64,000 nucleotides of DNA from Paenibacillus durus (lineage in GTDB: Bacteria; Bacillota; Bacilli; Paenibacillales; Paenibacillaceae): assembly GCF_000756615.1 (NCBI RefSeq), contig NZ_CP009288.1, positions 5,394,001 through 5,458,000 of the forward strand, read 5' to 3'. The position numbers were made by a program, and so were the translations under genes. Each line of letters begins with the position of its first letter. Position 1 is the first letter of the stretch. Of the stretch, positions 61,006 to 64,000 are shown in pieces. Below the pieces are notes generated by a model. The model had not been told where the DNA came from. It worked only from the letters and a program-made list of their open reading frames with translations, and did no database searches.

Positions 61006-62175
61006 CTATACAGCCGACTCACTCGGCCGCAGAATGGCGGAACCGATGGCCAGCAGAATGGCCGCCATCAGGCCCAGCACCGCAAAGGGCAGCCATAGCT
61101 CGCTCCAGCCGCTGCCGGTGGCAGCGAGGTCTGCGGCCTGAATCGCCCATTTTTGCGGGACGAAGTTCGCAGCCTTCTGCATATATTCCGGCATGATCGA
61201 GATGGGCCAGAAACATCCTCCCAGCATGCAGGTCGGGGTCAGAATGAGCGCGTTCAGCATGCCCGCATTGTTCGGATTGCGGATGAATCCGGCCACCGTA
61301 CTGGCCAGACCCATGCACACCAACATGAACGCCACCAGGATGAGAAAATATAGATACATCGGAAGCTCATAGTTGTAGTTCAGCACATAGCGGCCTACCA
61401 GAAGCACGGCGGCGACCTGTAGCACGCCCACCGTAAAGCTGCCCAGAAAATTGCCAAGGGCAATTTCATAAGAACGAACCGGCGCGCTGAACATCCGCAT
61501 CATTGTCCTCTGCTTGCGGTCATCCATAATGAACGAGACGGAGCTTGTAACCATAGCCATAAGGAACATGAGCATAAATCCGGTAACGACACTCAGACTT
61601 TCGCGGGGATATAGATTATAGTCGGTCTTCTGGCTGCCCACAAGATGCTGCTCCGCCTGCTGCAGGACAGTGGACAACTGAGCTTCACGCGCGTCAGCCG
61701 TTCCGGCGGATGCTCCGTTACCCGCCGCTCCCACCGCCGACGCCACTTCGCGCAGCCTTCCCCCGATTTCCTCGGCCTTCATTTTGAGCGCGATTGACGC
61801 TGCGGACGTCTTTAACTCATAGATATGGATTTGCGGCAACTGACCGGTGAGCAGCGAGGCTGAATAGCCTGCCGGAATTTCCAGTCCCGCACCGCCTTCT
61901 TCGTTAAGAACTCCGGTGCGCAGCCCGCCCGCGTCTTTTTTTTCAATCAAGGTATAATCGCCTGTCTTCTCCAGTTCGGCAATGATATGCGCTCCGGCGG
62001 GGCCGCCGTCCAGATTCGTGTACAGCACGTTCGTCTTATGATCCACGGTGCCGCCGGTCATCCATATGATGACGGAAACAATGACGCCAGGCATGAGAAT
62101 ATAGGCGATCACGCCCCGGCGTCTGCCAATCATCCGTTTGATCAGATTCCAGGCAATGGTAATAATGTTATGCAT
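61006..62175 (-). CDS. ABC-2 type exporter permease (second permease)
   Basis: 389 aa. One helix near the N-terminus (GVIAYILMPGVIVSVIIWMTGG) is followed by a large outer domain (about 45-195) and five helices at the C-terminus. The membrane part holds SFIMDDRKQRTMMRMFSAPVRSYEIALGNFLGS and LILTPTCMLGGCFWPISIMPEYMQKAANFVPQKWAI, typical of DrrB/YhfE-type ABC-2 permeases. The gene overlaps the upstream permease by 8 nt. With it and the ATPase it forms an exporter of drugs, peptides or lipids. The cargo is unknown. Confidence 0.88.
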   Translation of the reverse strand: MHNIITIAWNLIKRMIGRRRGVIAYILMPGVIVSVIIWMTGGTVDHKTNVLYTNLDGGPAGAHIIAELEKTGDYTLIEKKDAGGLRTGVLNEEGGAGLEIPAGYSASLLTGQLPQIHIYELKTSAASIALKMKAEEIGGRLREVASAVGAAGNGASAGTADAREAQLSTVLQQAEQHLVGSQKTDYNLYPRESLSVVTGFMLMFLMAMVTSSVSFIMDDRKQRTMMRMFSAPVRSYEIALGNFLGSFTVGVLQVAAVLLVGRYVLNYNYELPMYLYFLILVAFMLVCMGLASTVAGFIRNPNNAGMLNALILTPTCMLGGCFWPISIMPEYMQKAANFVPQKWAIQAADLAATGSGWSELWLPFAVLGLMAAILLAIGSAILRPSESAV

Positions 62176-63340
62176 GATAACCCACCTTTCGGTATGAGAA
62201 AAATGCGAGGCCCGTCAGCACAAAACCGATCAGCGAGAGCATCACGATACTGCCCGAAATCTGCGAAAGCGGCGACTCCAGCATCATCCGCAGAATACTC
62301 CGCAGCCCCCAATGATTGATGGAAAACGCGCCGCCCGTGTTCAACCAGGAATCGGGCAGCGGGGCCATCCCTCCGCTAATAAACGTCATCACTACTGTAA
62401 GCCCTGTTGAAACGGAGCGTGCCAGCGCCGCAGTACGGACGAACATGCATATGACGACCGACAAGGTAAGCGAAGCGAAAATCATCAGCAGACACACCAG
62501 CGCCAGCAGCCCCGGGCGGTTGCCCCAGTACACACCGAACAGAAAGTGCGTGGCCACAATAATAGAGGCGCACTGCAGGACGGATACGATTCCGATGCCA
62601 AGCATTTTTCCCATAAAGAGTTCCCCGCCCTTCACCGGCATGGAGCCGATCCGGAACAACGTATGGTTATCCTTTTCGCTGTATAGGCTGGTGATTACCA
62701 TTTGTCCGCACAGAAGCAGGAACATCAGAAGCATCGCAGCCGCGTAATACTGGGAAGCGGTGTACGCCGGGGCTCCTTCATTCAGCTTGCCGAGCACCAC
62801 GGCCGGACCGCCTTCCCCGGGCTCCGTCATCGCGGGAATCGCCTGCGGTCCAAGCATCATGGCGGCAGCCTGCCTGTAATTGATGCCGCTCAGGAAATTG
62901 TCGAACACAGTCGCTGCGACCATATTGTCCGTCCGGTTTTTGCCGAGAATATATTCAAGCCGCGCTTCCTTCCCGCTCATGATATCCTTGTCGAATCCCG
63001 CTGGAACAATGACGGCATAGCCGTATTCTCCTGAACGCACGCCGCTTACCGCCGCTTCCCGGCTGTCTGCGGTTTCCGGTGTAATAATCTCCGCGACCTC
63101 TGGCGCTTTCAGGAAGTTCCCGATCAGCTGCGAGCGTTCGGAGGGGTTCGCTGCCGCATCGACAATGCCCACCCGGAAAGAATCGATCGTCTGGTCCTTA
63201 CCTCCATCCATAACGCCGGAAAGCGCCGAGCCAAGCAAGAAAATCAGCAAAATCGGCAGCAGAAACAGGTTGATCAGCATCGAGCGGGAACGAAGCAGGC
63301 GCCGCAACTCATAAGCCGCAATGGTCCAAATATTTGCCAT
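62168..63340 (-). CDS. ABC-2 type exporter permease (first permease)
   Basis: 390 aa with the same plan as its downstream partner: N-terminal helix (SMLINLFLLPILLIFLLGSALSG), outer domain to about residue 205, and a membrane block with SLYSEKDNHTLFRIGSMPVKGGELFMGKMLGIG and ISGGMAPLPDSWLNTGGAFSINHWGLRSI. Two non-identical half-permeases are typical of this ABC-2 class. It lies 12 nt after the ATPase gene, on the same strand. Confidence 0.88.
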   Translation of the reverse strand: MANIWTIAAYELRRLLRSRSMLINLFLLPILLIFLLGSALSGVMDGGKDQTIDSFRVGIVDAAANPSERSQLIGNFLKAPEVAEIITPETADSREAAVSGVRSGEYGYAVIVPAGFDKDIMSGKEARLEYILGKNRTDNMVAATVFDNFLSGINYRQAAAMMLGPQAIPAMTEPGEGGPAVVLGKLNEGAPAYTASQYYAAAMLLMFLLLCGQMVITSLYSEKDNHTLFRIGSMPVKGGELFMGKMLGIGIVSVLQCASIIVATHFLFGVYWGNRPGLLALVCLLMIFASLTLSVVICMFVRTAALARSVSTGLTVVMTFISGGMAPLPDSWLNTGGAFSINHWGLRSILRMMLESPLSQISGSIVMLSLIGFVLTGLAFFSYRKVGYHA

Positions 63341-63352
63341 AGCCCTCTCCTC

Positions 63353-64000
63353 CTAATCCCGTAAAGTCCGTCCGGTCAGGCTTAAGAATAATGTCTCCAG
63401 ATCCGGTTCTTCGATTTGCAGCGCCTGAATGACGCCCCCATGCTTGGCGAAAATAAACAGAATGTCCTGCAGCTCGCTTTGGGACGACGGCAGATACAGT
63501 TCCACCGTCTCGCCTTCCGCTTCCACCCGGGTTACCCGGGGATGCTGCTTAAGTTCCAGAATCAGTTCAGATGTGATACTGCCGGCTTTGATGACGATCT
63601 TCTCTTCGTGGGCGACCCGTTCCCGCAGTTCTTTTTCCGTCCCGCAAGCAATGATATGCCCCTTATCCATAATCGCCACCCTGTCGCAAAGGGCTTCAAC
63701 CTCTTCCATGTAGTGGCTCGTATAGATGACGGCGGAACCCAGCTTATTGAGCGCTTTGACCGATTCAAGGATATGGTTACGGGATTGCGGGTCGATTCCC
63801 ACCGTAGGTTCATCCATAATAATGAGCTTGGGCCGGTGCATAATGGCGCAGGCAATGTTCAGCCGCCGTTTCATCCCTCCTGAAAAAGTGGACGGCTTCT
63901 CCTTCGCACGGTCGGCGAGTCCGGTAAACTCCAGCGCCTCCTGTACCCGCTCCTTCAACAGTTCGCCGCGCAGGCCATACAGTTTTCCAAAAAAGGATGC
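63353..64000 (-). CDS. ABC transporter ATP-binding protein (N-terminus beyond window)
   Basis: The frame is open to the right edge, so only the C-terminal about 215 residues are visible, from FFGKLYGLRGELLKERV onward. Present are the signature STFSGGMKRRLNIACA, Walker B KLIIMDEPTVGIDPQ with the catalytic Glu, and the H-loop ITSHYMEEVE-type YTSHYMEEVEALCD. The Walker A lies outside the window. A C-terminal regulatory stretch (SELILELKQHPRVTRV) follows. It powers the two ABC-2 permeases immediately downstream. Confidence 0.9.
   Translation of the reverse strand, partial: ASFFGKLYGLRGELLKERVQEALEFTGLADRAKEKPSTFSGGMKRRLNIACAIMHRPKLIIMDEPTVGIDPQSRNHILESVKALNKLGSAVIYTSHYMEEVEALCDRVAIMDKGHIIACGTEKELRERVAHEEKIVIKAGSITSELILELKQHPRVTRVEAEGETVELYLPSSQSELQDILFIFAKHGGVIQALQIEEPDLETLFLSLTGRTLRD

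Overview
The window looks like a chromosomal segment of a low-to-mid GC Gram-positive endospore-former of the Paenibacillus type. The reasons are strong AGGAGG-type ribosome sites with frequent TTG/GTG starts, a tandem glycine riboswitch before gcvT-gcvPA-gcvPB with the split P-protein of Bacillota, stalk-domain (copper amine oxidase N-terminal-like) secreted proteins, HtrA, a uvrB-uvrA pair, and an S-layer/cell-wall glycan type cluster with an ABC-2 exporter. The genus is an inference. No rRNA, tRNA, CRISPR array, insertion sequence or prophage was seen.

Region 1 (1-21.4 kb) is a large surface-polysaccharide locus, nearly all on the minus strand and markedly AT-rich from about 3.9 to 18.5 kb. 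Read in the direction of transcription it holds wzm, wzt (with a C-terminal carbohydrate-recognition-type domain), a SAM methyltransferase, a kinase-like/coiled-coil protein, an ALG11-like GT4, a GT2 with an inserted domain, manC, two more GT2s, a DUF6056-like membrane protein, a single-span jelly-roll protein, a PIG-V-like GT-C mannosyltransferase, rmlB, rmlD, a DPM1/GtrA fusion and a truncated WbbL-like GT2. Most adjacent genes overlap by 1-11 nt. A divergent gene encodes an O-antigen-ligase-like protein with TPR repeats. The natural reading is that a polymer built from GDP-mannose and dTDP-rhamnose is capped (methyl/phosphate), measured by a coiled coil, recognised by Wzt and exported by Wzm. 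It may then be decorated outside by polyprenyl-phosphate-sugar-dependent GT-C enzymes and ligated to a surface acceptor. This arrangement resembles the Gram-negative WbdD O-antigen terminator system, but split over two genes in a Gram-positive, and it is the most interesting object in the window.

Region 2 (21.4-35.2 kb) holds glycerol dehydrogenase, galU, an AT-rich lipoprotein-like beta-propeller gene, a large U32-family (RlhA-type) gene, rmlA-rmlC (the rest of the rhamnose pathway, split from rmlBD), a stalk-domain secreted protein paired with HtrA, a small membrane protein and a ferredoxin-type sulfite/nitrite reductase.

Region 3 (35.2-45.5 kb) holds uvrB and uvrA, separated by about 0.5 kb of 65/66-bp GC-rich tandem repeats, then a motA/motB-type pair, an AGE-family sugar epimerase and an orphan membrane protein.

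Region 4 (45.5-55.9 kb) holds the glycine-cleavage genes (gcvH apart from riboswitch-controlled gcvT-PA-PB), a WYL regulator divergent from a DinB-family/hydrolase pair with a palindrome in the promoter spacer, and a GGDEF-EAL protein. A second, orphan copy of the 3' half of the glycine riboswitch plus its terminator lies just before the GGDEF-EAL gene.

Region 5 (55.9-64 kb) holds an RND efflux pump without a partner, a frameshifted Na+/H+ antiporter, a decayed regulator-like fragment, and a two-permease ABC exporter whose ATPase runs off the window end.
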